Assembly (NCBI RefSeq): GCF_014138605.1
Contig: NZ_JACJHX010000003.1
Location: forward strand, 247,926-311,925
Direction: 5' to 3'
Length of the DNA: 64,000 nt
DNA from: Peribacillus huizhouensis
GTDB taxonomy: Bacteria > Bacillota > Bacilli > Bacillales > DSM-1321
Shown one piece after another: positions 1 to 8,784 of this stretch. Position numbers and translations under genes: made by a program. Below the pieces are notes generated by a model. That model made no database searches and had not been told where the DNA came from. It saw only the letters and a program-made list of their open reading frames with translations. The first letter of the stretch is position 1. Each line of letters starts with the position of its first letter.

Positions 1-1455
1 TTAAATGGTGAGCATCTTGCCTTAAATGGCGTTTCAAGACATCAAGATCGCAAAGATATGGGTTGGGCAATAACTGAAAAAGAACATAAAGAAGATATGG
101 AATTGATTAAAGAAGTAGGAGCTACTTCTATTAGGTTGGCTCATTATCAGCATGACCAATATTTCTATGATCTGTGTGATCAAGAAGGTATGGTTGTTTG
201 GGCAGAAATACCATTTATCTCTGTTATGTCAAAAACAGAATTAGAAGGTATTAATGCTAAACAGCAAATGATTGAATTAATTAGACAAAACTTTAACCAT
301 CCATCGATTATGTTCTGGGGAATTCAAAATGAAATCCAAATTAGTGGCGAAAGACCGGAACTTAGAAAGCTTGTGAAAGAATTAAATGAGTTAACGAAAA
401 GTGAAGATCCGACAAGATTAACGACAATGGCGAATGTGATGTTCGTGCCTGATAAAGATGAATATAACTATATGACAGATATCGTTGGCTATAATAAATA
501 TTACGGTTGGTATCAAGGGAAAGCAGAAGATTTTGCTGGCTGGCTTGATGGATTCCATAAGACGAATCCTACTGTGAAAGTAGGGATTTCAGAATACGGA
601 GCAGAAGGTATTTTACAATATCACAGCAATGATCCTAAAGTAAAAGACTATACGGAAGAATACCATGCGCTCTATCACGAAAAAGTTTGGAAAATTTTCT
701 CGGAACGTCCTTACCTCTGGTCAACATATGTATGGAATATGTTTGATTTTGGTGCCAATATAAGAGATGAAGGCGGCGTTAAAGGAAGAAATAACAAAGG
801 ATTGATCACATACGATCGTAAGATTAAAAAAGACGCGTTTTATATGTATAAAGCAAATTGGTCAGATGAAAAATTCGTGCATATTACAAGTAAACGCTAT
901 ATTGATCGCGCTGATCGGACAATTTCTGTTAAAGTGTATTCGAATTGTGAGGAACTAACGCTTTATGTAAATGGGAAAGAATTAGAAACGAAGACAGGTC
1001 ATAGCACGTTTACTTTTGAACATGTTGAATTACAAGATGGCATGAACGAGATCAAGGTTATTTCGAACCATGATGGTGTTGAATTACAAGATGTGGCTAG
1101 GTTTAATAAAGTGGCTGAACCTAACCCAAGTTATGAAGCTCCTGAAGAGGAAAAAGGTGGAGTAGTAGCAAACTGGTTCCAAATGCCTGATCTAGGTGAT
1201 GATGAAGTGCAAGTAGAAGAAATTCACATTACTGATGATGTGTATTCAACAGCTGACACATTTAAAGATCTTATGGAAAATGAAGAAGCGAAAGCTGTGC
1301 TTGAAAAATATTTAGGTAATTTTTCCGAACATCCAATGTTTGGTATGGCACAAGGAATGCAGGTAGATTTCATCGCATCTATGGACGAAGACTTGTTTAA
1401 TGAAAAATTGATGTATCGACTTAATAAAGAATTAACACAAATTAAAAAGTCATAA
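1..1455 (+). CDS. Beta-galactosidase/beta-glucuronidase, GH2 family (5' end outside window)
   Basis: The reading frame is open from base 1, so this is the C-terminal part (about 484 residues) of a larger glycoside hydrolase. It starts inside the GH2 TIM-barrel signature (LNGVSRHQDRKDMGWA), then has SIRLAHYQHD, the acid/base glutamate in WGIQNEIQ and the likely nucleophile glutamate in ISEYGAEG. WSTYVWNMFDFGAN is typical of GH2 beta-galactosidases. A beta-sandwich region follows (YVNGKELET) and the last 100 residues or so are acidic and of unclear role. There is no signal peptide in the visible part. Family knowledge points to hydrolysis of a beta-galactoside or beta-glucuronide in the cytoplasm; the exact sugar cannot be told. 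A terminator follows. Confidence 0.9.
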   Translation, partial: LNGEHLALNGVSRHQDRKDMGWAITEKEHKEDMELIKEVGATSIRLAHYQHDQYFYDLCDQEGMVVWAEIPFISVMSKTELEGINAKQQMIELIRQNFNHPSIMFWGIQNEIQISGERPELRKLVKELNELTKSEDPTRLTTMANVMFVPDKDEYNYMTDIVGYNKYYGWYQGKAEDFAGWLDGFHKTNPTVKVGISEYGAEGILQYHSNDPKVKDYTEEYHALYHEKVWKIFSERPYLWSTYVWNMFDFGANIRDEGGVKGRNNKGLITYDRKIKKDAFYMYKANWSDEKFVHITSKRYIDRADRTISVKVYSNCEELTLYVNGKELETKTGHSTFTFEHVELQDGMNEIKVISNHDGVELQDVARFNKVAEPNPSYEAPEEEKGGVVANWFQMPDLGDDEVQVEEIHITDDVYSTADTFKDLMENEEAKAVLEKYLGNFSEHPMFGMAQGMQVDFIASMDEDLFNEKLMYRLNKELTQIKKS

Positions 1456-1555
1456 TTGAAGCGTAATTACATGAGGTAGATACGTGGATTATCATCTATA
1501 AGTAACAGTTCACTTCTAGCAACTTGTAAGAGAGAGACATGGAAAGTGTATAAGT

Positions 1556-1590
1556 GGAAAGGAGTTGCTAACAAGGGCAACTCCTTTTCC
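1556..1590 (+). terminator. Rho-independent terminator after GH2 gene
   Basis: GGAGTTGC at 1561-1568 pairs with GCAACTCC at 1577-1584, and the stem is extended by GGAAA/TTTTCC. It lies about 100 bases after the GH2 stop codon. Confidence 0.7.
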
Positions 1591-1602
1591 GCTTTTACGA
1601 GA

Positions 1603-1667
1603 TTTATCCCGCATTAACGGGCAGTATAACCCCCACCGATTGAAGTTTCACTTTATCGCAATCGGCT
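1603..1667. repeat. Dispersed repeat, copy 1 (CCCGCATTAACGGGCAGT family)
   Basis: Contains the core CCCGCATTAACGGGCAGT followed by an ACCCCCACC block and GATTGAAGTTTCACTTTA. The same modules recur at 16408, 39762, 51022 and 63521. The copy overlaps the 3' end of the PHP phosphatase gene on the minus strand and supplies its stop codon. Confidence 0.8.
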
Positions 1668-2436
1668 TTCGACGCTCAAAAGTGAATATGGAGGTAAAAC
1701 CACATTGTTTCGCCATATCAACAGCATCTTCGATATTCGAGCCAACAGCGTGCGCAAAATGAGAATCAGAACCGATTGTTAGAATTTCTCCGCCTAATTC
1801 TTTATAAAGTTTTACTATTTCAATCGAAGGAAGTGTTTGCTTCAAGTTTCCTCTAAGTCCTGAAGTATTAATTTCAATGCCGATGTTTCGTTCGATTGCC
1901 TTCTTTAAAATCGCTTCTAATATCTCCTTGTGATCCTCAAAATGATACATGCCAATCGTTTTGACGGCATAGCGTTTGAGTAAGTCTAAATGTGCAATCA
2001 CATCTAAATCCGCTGAACAAACCATCTTATACACTTCTTCAAAATAGCTTTGATATGCTAAATAGGCATCCTTATTCTCCAAAAATCTACGTAATTTAAG
2101 GTTGTTCATATTATGGATAGATCCTAAAATGAAATCTAAATTCAATGGTGACAGTGCTGCTTCATATTCCTGTTTAAGCAGGTGTGGCTCACAAAGTTCA
2201 ATTCCAACTTTGATAACCAAGTGGTTGCCGTATATTTCTTGACATTCCTTGATCTCGTTAAAATAATTAGTGAAATTCATATGACCATAAGTGGGAGCAA
2301 GGGGGTTAACAGAAAAGTGTTCCGTGAAACAAATTTCTCTGATTCCTTTTTCAATAGCGGTTTTACACACATCTTTCATGGAAGCGGTAGAATCAAACGA
2401 ATGATTTGTATGGTGATGATAATCTATTAAGTGCAA
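1648..2436 (-). CDS. PHP-domain histidinol-phosphatase (HisJ-like)
   Basis: A 262-residue protein, close to the usual length of HisJ. The N-terminal metal-binding motif DYHHHTNHS, then TEHFS, a central glutamate in VGIELCEP, the histidine in LGSIHN, HLDLLKRY and the C-terminal SDSHFAH match the trinuclear metal site of PHP phosphoesterases. The family removes phosphate from L-histidinol phosphate in histidine synthesis, though relatives act on other phosphate esters. It probably starts at a TTG after a GAGAGGATGA ribosome binding site. It stands alone, not in a his operon. Its last codons and stop lie inside a dispersed repeat, so the natural C-terminus may have been replaced. Confidence 0.8.
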   Translation of the reverse strand: MHLIDYHHHTNHSFDSTASMKDVCKTAIEKGIREICFTEHFSVNPLAPTYGHMNFTNYFNEIKECQEIYGNHLVIKVGIELCEPHLLKQEYEAALSPLNLDFILGSIHNMNNLKLRRFLENKDAYLAYQSYFEEVYKMVCSADLDVIAHLDLLKRYAVKTIGMYHFEDHKEILEAILKKAIERNIGIEINTSGLRGNLKQTLPSIEIVKLYKELGGEILTIGSDSHFAHAVGSNIEDAVDMAKQCGFTSIFTFERRKPIAIK

Positions 2437-2561
2437 TGCAGGTCATCCTCTCAGTTCATGACTTTTCTAAAGGTATAAATGATACATGATTCTAGCAAAA
2501 GAAACTGTGAGGGTCAAAGAAGATAGAGGATCAACTGCTAAAGGGTAGGTTGGTGAGATGC

Positions 2562-2640
2562 AGTGAAGTACCTTACATCAAAAATTACAACAGAATTTAT
2601 AACCCCTTCCTAAATATAGAACTGGGTTATGCTAGTTCTA
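2562..2640. repeat. Direct repeat flanking lipoprotein gene, left copy
   Basis: About 79 bases (AGTGAAGTACCTTACAT, then an imperfect hairpin AACCCC...GGGTT and TATGCTAGTTC) that recur with few changes at 3440-3520. The left copy has a weaker hairpin than the right one. The two copies bracket the lipoprotein gene. Confidence 0.75.
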
Positions 2641-2841
2641 TATTTAATAATAAAGTCGTTTAAAAATGCGAGTCATTCTATTCAGCAATCGGAACAATTA
2701 ATAGAAATAGGTTTAGAGTAAATTCTGTGTTGGTCGAAACAAGTTATTAAGGGAGAACAAAATTTTTAATTTTTCCTAGAGAGTAACAGGTTTATTTTGT
2801 TAGAATTAAAGGGGATTAAATCAACAGGAGATGAAAATGTT

Positions 2842-3273
2842 ATGCACAAAACGATTATTGCATTAATTGCTGTTGTAACAATTTTAACAGCTTGTAACAA
2901 TAATGGAGCTGATAAAAACAAAAACGAGATTACAGAAAAAAATGAGCAATCGTTGCAAACAGAGGGCGAACAAGAAGTTCAACAAGAAAATGAACAGTCA
3001 AAAGAAAGTATCCAAAACCAATCTAAAGAAAGTGCACATCATGAGGAATGGGCTTCATTACCTGAATATGACAGTATTATGGAGCAACTCGATAATAACG
3101 ATTATAACTTTCAAACTGTAACAGATAACGAAGGTAAACGCGTTCTTCTTCTTATCGATGAAAACGGTGTAGAACAATACAAAACCATATTTATCAAAAA
3201 CACGAGTCGGCTTAAAATAATTAAAATAAATGGTGAAGGGCAAATTTTCAATGAGATCTTAGATAAAAAATAG
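2842..3273 (+). CDS. Small hypothetical lipoprotein
   Basis: About 143 residues from the ATG at 2842, which has AGGAG at 2826-2830; an upstream TTG would add residues before the signal peptide and is less likely. The N-terminus MHKTIIALIAVVTILTAC is a lipoprotein signal with lipobox LTAC, so the mature protein should be membrane-anchored through cysteine. A low-complexity, E/Q/K/N-rich linker of about 50 residues follows, then a C-terminal domain of about 75 residues beginning WASLPEYDSI. I recognise no family. It is isolated between two direct repeats, which suggests it is accessory. Confidence 0.65.
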   Translation: MHKTIIALIAVVTILTACNNNGADKNKNEITEKNEQSLQTEGEQEVQQENEQSKESIQNQSKESAHHEEWASLPEYDSIMEQLDNNDYNFQTVTDNEGKRVLLLIDENGVEQYKTIFIKNTSRLKIIKINGEGQIFNEILDKK

Positions 3274-3439
3274 GAAATTTCTAAGCTTCTACATTATAAG
3301 TTGGTTTAATATGGATTAGGGTAAAATATAAGGCTTTAAAACAAACATGTACCAAAGTTAAGATTGTATATTTTATTAATATAATTGTTCAGAATAAGGA
3401 GCGATTGTTAAAGACTTTATTGGTTAGATTTTTTAGTAT

Positions 3440-3520
3440 AGTGAAGTATCTTACATTAAAAATTAAACAACAAAATTATTAACCCCGTCCTAAATCTAGA
3501 ACGGGGTTATGCTTGTTCGA
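3440..3520. repeat. Direct repeat flanking lipoprotein gene, right copy, with terminator-like hairpin
   Basis: Partner of the copy at 2562-2640. Here the hairpin is strong: AACCCCGT at 3481-3488 pairs with ACGGGGTT at 3501-3508. It could end transcription of the lipoprotein gene. Confidence 0.75.
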
Positions 3521-3525
3521 ACTTC

Positions 3526-3666
3526 ATGTATAAAACATTCATCGCAGTAGCAACAAACAATGAAGTATTGAATGTGACGACATATGATTTATATAACGAG
3601 GAACTAGCATTCTTAGGGAAAGACTTATTTCGTACGTTTTGTCAATTACATAATAATGAAGAATGA
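3526..3666 (+). CDS. Doubtful 46-residue ORF, possible gene relic
   Basis: An open frame from ATG 3526 begins MYKTFIAVATNNEV and ends FCQLHNNEE. It has no ribosome binding site and no family that I know. The composition looks protein-like, so it may be the 3' end of a lost gene fused to the repeat at 3440-3520. Weak call. Confidence 0.2.
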   Translation: MYKTFIAVATNNEVLNVTTYDLYNEELAFLGKDLFRTFCQLHNNEE

Positions 3667-3972
3667 ACCCAAGTCGAACATCGTATTGGGTTCATGATTG
3701 GTGTTAGGCTATAGGACAGGTTAGTTTAAGAAAGTAGAGTTTGGTCTTTATTCTGCTTCCGTCAGCACTGTGTTCTGACCCAGAGCCCATTCACTAGCAA
3801 ATTACAAACTCTTGTGGAATTTCAAATTGGCAAAAATATCGAGTGCGGCAGGGAGATTGGGCATACTCTTTAAAAGAGTATCGTGAATGGTGACTATCCA
3901 CTTACTTCTTTGATGTATAAGAAAAGAAAGGCAGAATGCTTTAAAGTAAAAGCGTTCTTCCTTTCTTAGTTT

Positions 3973-4806
3973 TTAAAATTCATAGTAGCGACGAAGTAAA
4001 TACGAAATCCATTTACAATGAGGGTGATTTCGAATATTTTCTAGTAACCCTTTCACAATTGCGGGAACTAGAGTTGGTTCAAGTAGCTGTTGCTTTAGGA
4101 GAATTAACGATTCTTTTTCAATAGATTCCTCTATTTCTTCAATTTTTTGTTCAATCATTTCGATCAGTTGTTCCTTCGTTACTTCTTCCTTCATTGGTTG
4201 GTTAATCATTTCGATCAATTCTTGTGAAAAAAATGGGATGGTAGTATGTCTCGCTAGTAAATTTGTCTTTTCCACAAGTGATTGAGACAATAAGTCAAAA
4301 TCTAACGGTGCGTTATAGAATAAAAATAACTGTAAATAAGTACTCATAAAGCCTTTAATATTATAAATTAAATCATATTTTATCGGCTCGACCTCTTCAC
4401 CATATAAACGTTCAATCATCGATAAGATAATTTTCTCATTTAATCTGTTATAGTAATGAATTTTTACGATGAGTTCTTCATTAAATGATTGAACTTGCTC
4501 TTTGATGAGAATTTTGGCGAAATCAGAATGCTCATAAAAAGTATGAAACATTGTGTAATAAAATTCGAATAAGAGTTTTTTATCATCATTTGTGTTTCTG
4601 ACCGTATAGTCAATATTGGAGGTGATTTGCATCATAAAATGATCAATCAAGGCTAAAATCAGCTCGTCCTTTGACTTAAAGGCTAAGTAAAAAGAGCCTT
4701 TGGAAATTCCGCAATGTTCTGTAATTTGCTGAATGGATGTGGCTTCTATCCCTTGATTTGCAAAGAGCTCCAACGCTTTTTCCATAATTAACTGCTTTTT
4801 CATCAT
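3973..4806 (-). CDS. TetR/AcrR-family repressor of the RND pump
   Basis: A 277-residue regulator. The N-terminal helix-turn-helix (ALELFANQGIEATSIQQI followed by HCGISKGSFYLAFKSKDEL) is the classic TetR signature. The ligand-binding part is longer than usual (TetR proteins are often about 200 residues) and ends with a Glu-rich predicted helix (EQLIEMIEQKIEEIEES) and a further segment. It is divergent from the RND efflux gene, and a perfect 7-bp-arm palindrome lies in the shared promoter region, so it very likely represses the pump and perhaps itself. The inducer is unknown. Confidence 0.88.
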   Translation of the reverse strand: MMKKQLIMEKALELFANQGIEATSIQQITEHCGISKGSFYLAFKSKDELILALIDHFMMQITSNIDYTVRNTNDDKKLLFEFYYTMFHTFYEHSDFAKILIKEQVQSFNEELIVKIHYYNRLNEKIILSMIERLYGEEVEPIKYDLIYNIKGFMSTYLQLFLFYNAPLDFDLLSQSLVEKTNLLARHTTIPFFSQELIEMINQPMKEEVTKEQLIEMIEQKIEEIEESIEKESLILLKQQLLEPTLVPAIVKGLLENIRNHPHCKWISYLLRRYYEF

Positions 4807-4836
4807 TTGATTATCTCGCTCCTTGATACCATATCG

Positions 4837-4865
4837 TTGACAAATGACTGAGTAGTCATTATTAT
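4837..4865 (+). promoter_or_regulatory. RND pump promoter with TetR operator in the spacer
   Basis: TTGACA at 4837-4842 and TATTAT at 4860-4865 are 17 bases apart. The palindrome AATGACTGAGTAGTCATT (arms of 7, spacer of 4) occupies 4843-4860, filling the spacer. A TetR dimer bound here would block RNA polymerase. This assignment is inferred from pattern and position. Confidence 0.7.
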
Positions 4866-4907
4866 AATTAAATGAACTTGATAAGTCAATTAAAGGTGGG
4901 TGTTTAA

Positions 4908-7900
4908 GTGAAAGGGTTAGTCAACTTTGTCTTGAAGAATAAACTTGCAGTATGGCTGCTTACTATTATTGTTACAGTATCTGGTATTTATTCAGGTACA
5001 AGAATGAATATGGAGACGATTCCAAACATATCGATTCCATACTTAATGGTCATGGACGTATATCCTGGAGCAACGCCAGAGAAAGTAATGGAAGACGTAT
5101 CCATGCCAATAGAGAAAGCAGTAGAAAACCTTGAGAACGTGAAATCCGTTTATTCAAATTCCTATTCTAACATGGCGAGTATTCAAGTGGAATACGAATA
5201 CGGTGTGGATATGGATGAGGCGAAACGTGCCTTACAATCTGCGTTAGACGCAGTGAAATTACCAGAAGGTGCACAAGAGCCGACAACTACAGCTATAAGC
5301 ATGAATATGATGCCGGTTGTTGCCCTAAGTGTAAGTAGTTCAAAAGAGGATATTGTTGAATTAACGTCAACAGTAGAGGAAAGCTTACTGCCAAAAATCG
5401 AGAAAATCGATGGTGTTGCGTCTGCAACGATTACTGGTCAGCATATTGAAGAAGTAGACCTTACGTATAACAAAGAAAAAATGGCTGAATATGGCTTAAC
5501 GGAAGATCAAGTTAAGCAAATGATTCAAGCGAGTAACATGGCTGTTTCCTTAGGCCTTTATGAGTTTAAAGAAGGCGAACAAGCGGTAGCAATCGACGGC
5601 AAGTTCATGACAGCTGATGAATTAAAGAATATGCTTATTCCGGTAACTCCATCTGCTGCACAACCGTCACCATTTGTAAAACTTAAAGACATCGCTACAA
5701 TTGATGTAATTGGTAAAGTAGAATCTGTTTCACGGACAAATGGTAAAGAGGCTATTGCGATTCAAATTGTTAAAGGGCAACAGGCGAACACAGTTGATGT
5801 TGTGAACAGTGTGAAGAAGTTAGTGAAAGAAGAAAAGAAAAAGTTCGATGGCCTGACGATCGATGTCACACTTGACCAAGGTAAGCCAATTGAACAATCC
5901 GTTTCAACGATGATTGAAAAAGCGGTATTTGGTGGCTTAATTGCCGTTTTAATTATCTTGCTATTCCTACGTGATTTTAAATCGACGATTATTTCGATTG
6001 TATCGATTCCAGTTTCAATTTTTATGGCTTTAATGATCCTAAACTGGATGGATATTACACTAAATATCATGACGCTTGGTGCAATTACGGTTGCCATCGG
6101 TCGAGTCATTGATGATTCCATCGTAGTTGTAGAAAATATTTATCGTCGTTTACATTTAAAAGAAGAGAAATTAACAGGTCGTGCACTTGTACGTGAAGCA
6201 ACAATTGAAATGTTCAAACCAATCATGTCATCTACATTAGTAACGGTTGCAGTATTCGCGCCACTTATTTTCGTTGGTGGTATGGTCGGTGAGCTGTTCA
6301 TGCCGTTCGCATTAACAATGGCGTTTGCGCTATTTGCTTCGTTAATCGTAGCGATTACAATCGTTCCTGCCTTATCCCACTTCTTATTTAAGAAGAAGCT
6401 ATATGGTGAGAAAACAGAAAGCAGCCATAAAGAGGTTGGAAAATTAGCGAAATGGTACAAAGGGGTCCTTAATCGAACTCTTAATCATAAAGTGATTACT
6501 TCGCTAATTGCAATTGTATTACTAGCAGGTAGTTTGGCGTTAACGCCATTAATCGGCTTTAGCTTCATGGGTAGTGAAGAGGATAAAGTCATGTACTTAA
6601 CGTACACACCTAAAGCAGGCGAGCTTAAGGAAGATACTTTAGCGAACATTCAAGTTGTCGAAGAGAGGTTACTGAAACGTGATGATATTGATATTGTTCA
6701 AGTTTCTGTAACGGAGAGCGGCGATGCGATGTCAGCGATGATGGGTGGCGGATCAGGAGGCGGGTTAATGTACCTAATCTTTGACCCGGAAATGGATGAC
6801 TTCCCAGAGGTTCGCACAGAAATTGAAAACTATGTGACCAATATTGGTCAAACAGGCGAATGGAAGAGCCAGAACTTCTCATCTATGTCGGGATCGACAA
6901 ATGAAGTAAGCTACTCATTCTATAGTGAAAATCTTGATAAACTAAATGAAACGGTAAAACAAGTAGAAGGCGTTATGAAGAAAACGGAAGGTTTAAAAGA
7001 TGTTTCTTCAAGTGCTGAAGACGCGTATGTTGAATATACTTTCAAAGTAGCGCAAGATGAATTGCTGCAGTATGGTTTAACAACGGGGCAACTCGTCATG
7101 ATGTTAAGCCCAGCAAAAACACAAGATGTGTTAACAACGGTTGAAAAAAATGGGGATACATTAGATGTTATCGTTCAGCAGGAACAAGCTGCACAACCAA
7201 AATCAATCGATGATATTTTAGCAACACCAGTACAAACAGCACAAGGCAATACAATGCCCCTTTCAGAGCTTGTAACGGTTAAGAAAGGTACAACTTTAAA
7301 TACACTTGCACGTAGTAAAGGTGAATACTACGCAACCGTATCAGGAAAAATCATTGGCGATGATATTTCCAAAGTAACATCTAAAGTAGATAAAGAGATT
7401 GATCAATTAGATGTACCTAAAGGTGTTACTATGGACGTTGCTGGTGTAACGGCAGACATGACCGAAACATTTACACAACTTGGTGTAGCCATGGCTGCAG
7501 CAGTTGCCATTGTCTACTTCATCCTTGTTGTCACATTCCGTGAAGGTGTCGCGCCATTTGCGATTCTATTCTCATTACCATTTGCGGTAATAGGTTCATT
7601 TGTTGGTTTATTAATCGGTCGTGAAACGATCTCTGTCTCTGTTATGATGGGTCTATTAATGTTAATCGGTATCGTCGTAACGAACGCGATCGTCCTAGTG
7701 GACCGGATCATTCATATGGAACGTGATGGTATGACTATGCGTGAAGCGATTCTTGAAGCTGGAGCAACACGTCTACGCCCAATCCTAATGACAGCAATCG
7801 CTACGATTGGTGCATTAATTCCATTAGCAGTTAGTTCAGGCGGTGGTGGCGGTTTAATCTCCAAAGGTCTTGCAATTACCGTAATCGGTGGTTTAACAAG

Positions 7901-7994
7901 TTCGACATTATTAACATTAATTGTTGTACCAATCGTTTATGAAATCTTATCGAAGCTATTCAAGAAAAACCGTAAAGAAATAGAAGAGAACTAA
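4908..7994 (+). CDS. RND-family efflux pump (SwrC/AcrB-like)
   Basis: A 1028-residue inner membrane transporter of the hydrophobe/amphiphile efflux type, full length for the family. It starts at GTG 4908 after AAAGGTGG. It has the N-terminal membrane helix (LAVWLLTIIVTVSG), a large extracytoplasmic loop, a helix block with the proton-relay motif GRVIDDSIVVVENIYR, a second loop rich in Gly/Met (SAMMGGGSGGGL), and a second helix block ending GGLTSSTLLTLIVVP. In Gram-positive bacteria such pumps export amphiphiles and lipopeptides; SwrC gives surfactin tolerance in Bacillus subtilis. The substrate here is unknown. No membrane-fusion gene is adjacent. It is divergent from tetR and followed by a strong terminator. 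A degraded copy of its 3' end and terminator lies at 15692-15882. Confidence 0.93.
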   Translation: MKGLVNFVLKNKLAVWLLTIIVTVSGIYSGTRMNMETIPNISIPYLMVMDVYPGATPEKVMEDVSMPIEKAVENLENVKSVYSNSYSNMASIQVEYEYGVDMDEAKRALQSALDAVKLPEGAQEPTTTAISMNMMPVVALSVSSSKEDIVELTSTVEESLLPKIEKIDGVASATITGQHIEEVDLTYNKEKMAEYGLTEDQVKQMIQASNMAVSLGLYEFKEGEQAVAIDGKFMTADELKNMLIPVTPSAAQPSPFVKLKDIATIDVIGKVESVSRTNGKEAIAIQIVKGQQANTVDVVNSVKKLVKEEKKKFDGLTIDVTLDQGKPIEQSVSTMIEKAVFGGLIAVLIILLFLRDFKSTIISIVSIPVSIFMALMILNWMDITLNIMTLGAITVAIGRVIDDSIVVVENIYRRLHLKEEKLTGRALVREATIEMFKPIMSSTLVTVAVFAPLIFVGGMVGELFMPFALTMAFALFASLIVAITIVPALSHFLFKKKLYGEKTESSHKEVGKLAKWYKGVLNRTLNHKVITSLIAIVLLAGSLALTPLIGFSFMGSEEDKVMYLTYTPKAGELKEDTLANIQVVEERLLKRDDIDIVQVSVTESGDAMSAMMGGGSGGGLMYLIFDPEMDDFPEVRTEIENYVTNIGQTGEWKSQNFSSMSGSTNEVSYSFYSENLDKLNETVKQVEGVMKKTEGLKDVSSSAEDAYVEYTFKVAQDELLQYGLTTGQLVMMLSPAKTQDVLTTVEKNGDTLDVIVQQEQAAQPKSIDDILATPVQTAQGNTMPLSELVTVKKGTTLNTLARSKGEYYATVSGKIIGDDISKVTSKVDKEIDQLDVPKGVTMDVAGVTADMTETFTQLGVAMAAAVAIVYFILVVTFREGVAPFAILFSLPFAVIGSFVGLLIGRETISVSVMMGLLMLIGIVVTNAIVLVDRIIHMERDGMTMREAILEAGATRLRPILMTAIATIGALIPLAVSSGGGGGLISKGLAITVIGGLTSSTLLTLIVVPIVYEILSKLFKKNRKEIEEN

Positions 7995-8001
7995 AGGTTT
8001 T

Positions 8002-8036
8002 AGCCCTACAAGAAACATTATCTTGTAGGGCTTTTT
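8002..8036 (+). terminator. Terminator of RND gene
   Basis: Perfect 12-bp stem AGCCCTACAAGA (8002-8013) with TCTTGTAGGGCT (8021-8032) and a T-run. A diverged copy of this terminator lies at 15844-15882. Confidence 0.9.
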
Positions 8037-8040
8037 GTTT

Positions 8041-8784
8041 AGGTGAGACCCTATACACGAATACTTATTCTTCAACTTCATATAAAGTTACTTCCAATAT
8101 GAATGAATGTTAGCAATGCTCCTTATATATGAACACTATGTCTTTCTTTTATTCACAATTTAAACTCCATTATGTCAATCATTATTCCTACAATGTCCCA
8201 AATAAACAACCTTTTAAATCTTTCGTGAAATAAAAAAATAACATTCTAGAAAGCAAGATTAATGATAATTAAAACAAATGGCTCACCGGCAAAATGTTTT
8301 CGCTTTAACAATCGCCTCTATTCCAATTGCCAACTTTATTTAACGTTTACTTATATAGGAATCTTTTCAGTCTTTAGAGCCCTGGGTGTAATGAGATTTG
8401 GACATTATTAATTTATTCTGAGCTATGTTTTTCCCGCTCCCTCATTGCCCTTTTCGATTTGATAAATAATTGAAAGCAATTCTTCCTCTCTAAATAGATG
8501 ATTAATAATATTTGTAACAAGTATGATGCAATAGACAAATAGAGCATCTTCCACATGATTATGTGCACACCTATTCCTTTAAAAACAGCCATGCAAATAA
8601 CCCGTGATCAAACTAATAATTAGTGAAATTATTTTATAAAAAAACGCATATTGGTGATCTATAGGAAATTAACTCTGACTGTGAGGCGTTTATGAAAGAT
8701 ATAGGAAGGTTATAGAGAAATGAATCACGTATTTAGGTGACGATTAGAGATAGATAGTTAGATTGATAGAGAGGATGATATTAA
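8041..8784. other. 740-base intergenic region without recognisable gene
   Basis: AT-rich and full of stops in all frames. A short frame at 8278 (MAHRQNVFALTIASIPIANF) resembles a membrane-protein fragment and may be a relic, but no family can be named. No clear RNA element was seen. Confidence 0.4.

Larger units (their letters stand above)
3274..3972. other. Intergenic region with repeat and possible relic
   Basis: About 700 bases between the lipoprotein and tetR genes. It holds the right direct repeat with a terminator-like hairpin, a doubtful 46-codon ORF, and an imperfect inverted repeat near 3667-3695 (ACCCAAGT...GTATTGGGT). Nothing else was recognised; it probably contains decayed genes. 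Confidence 0.5.

Noticed and set aside
5762..6460. Long minus-strand ORFs inside the RND gene (119 and 106 codons)
   Set aside because: They lie fully within a certain gene, have no ribosome site and no sensible family; shadows of codon bias.
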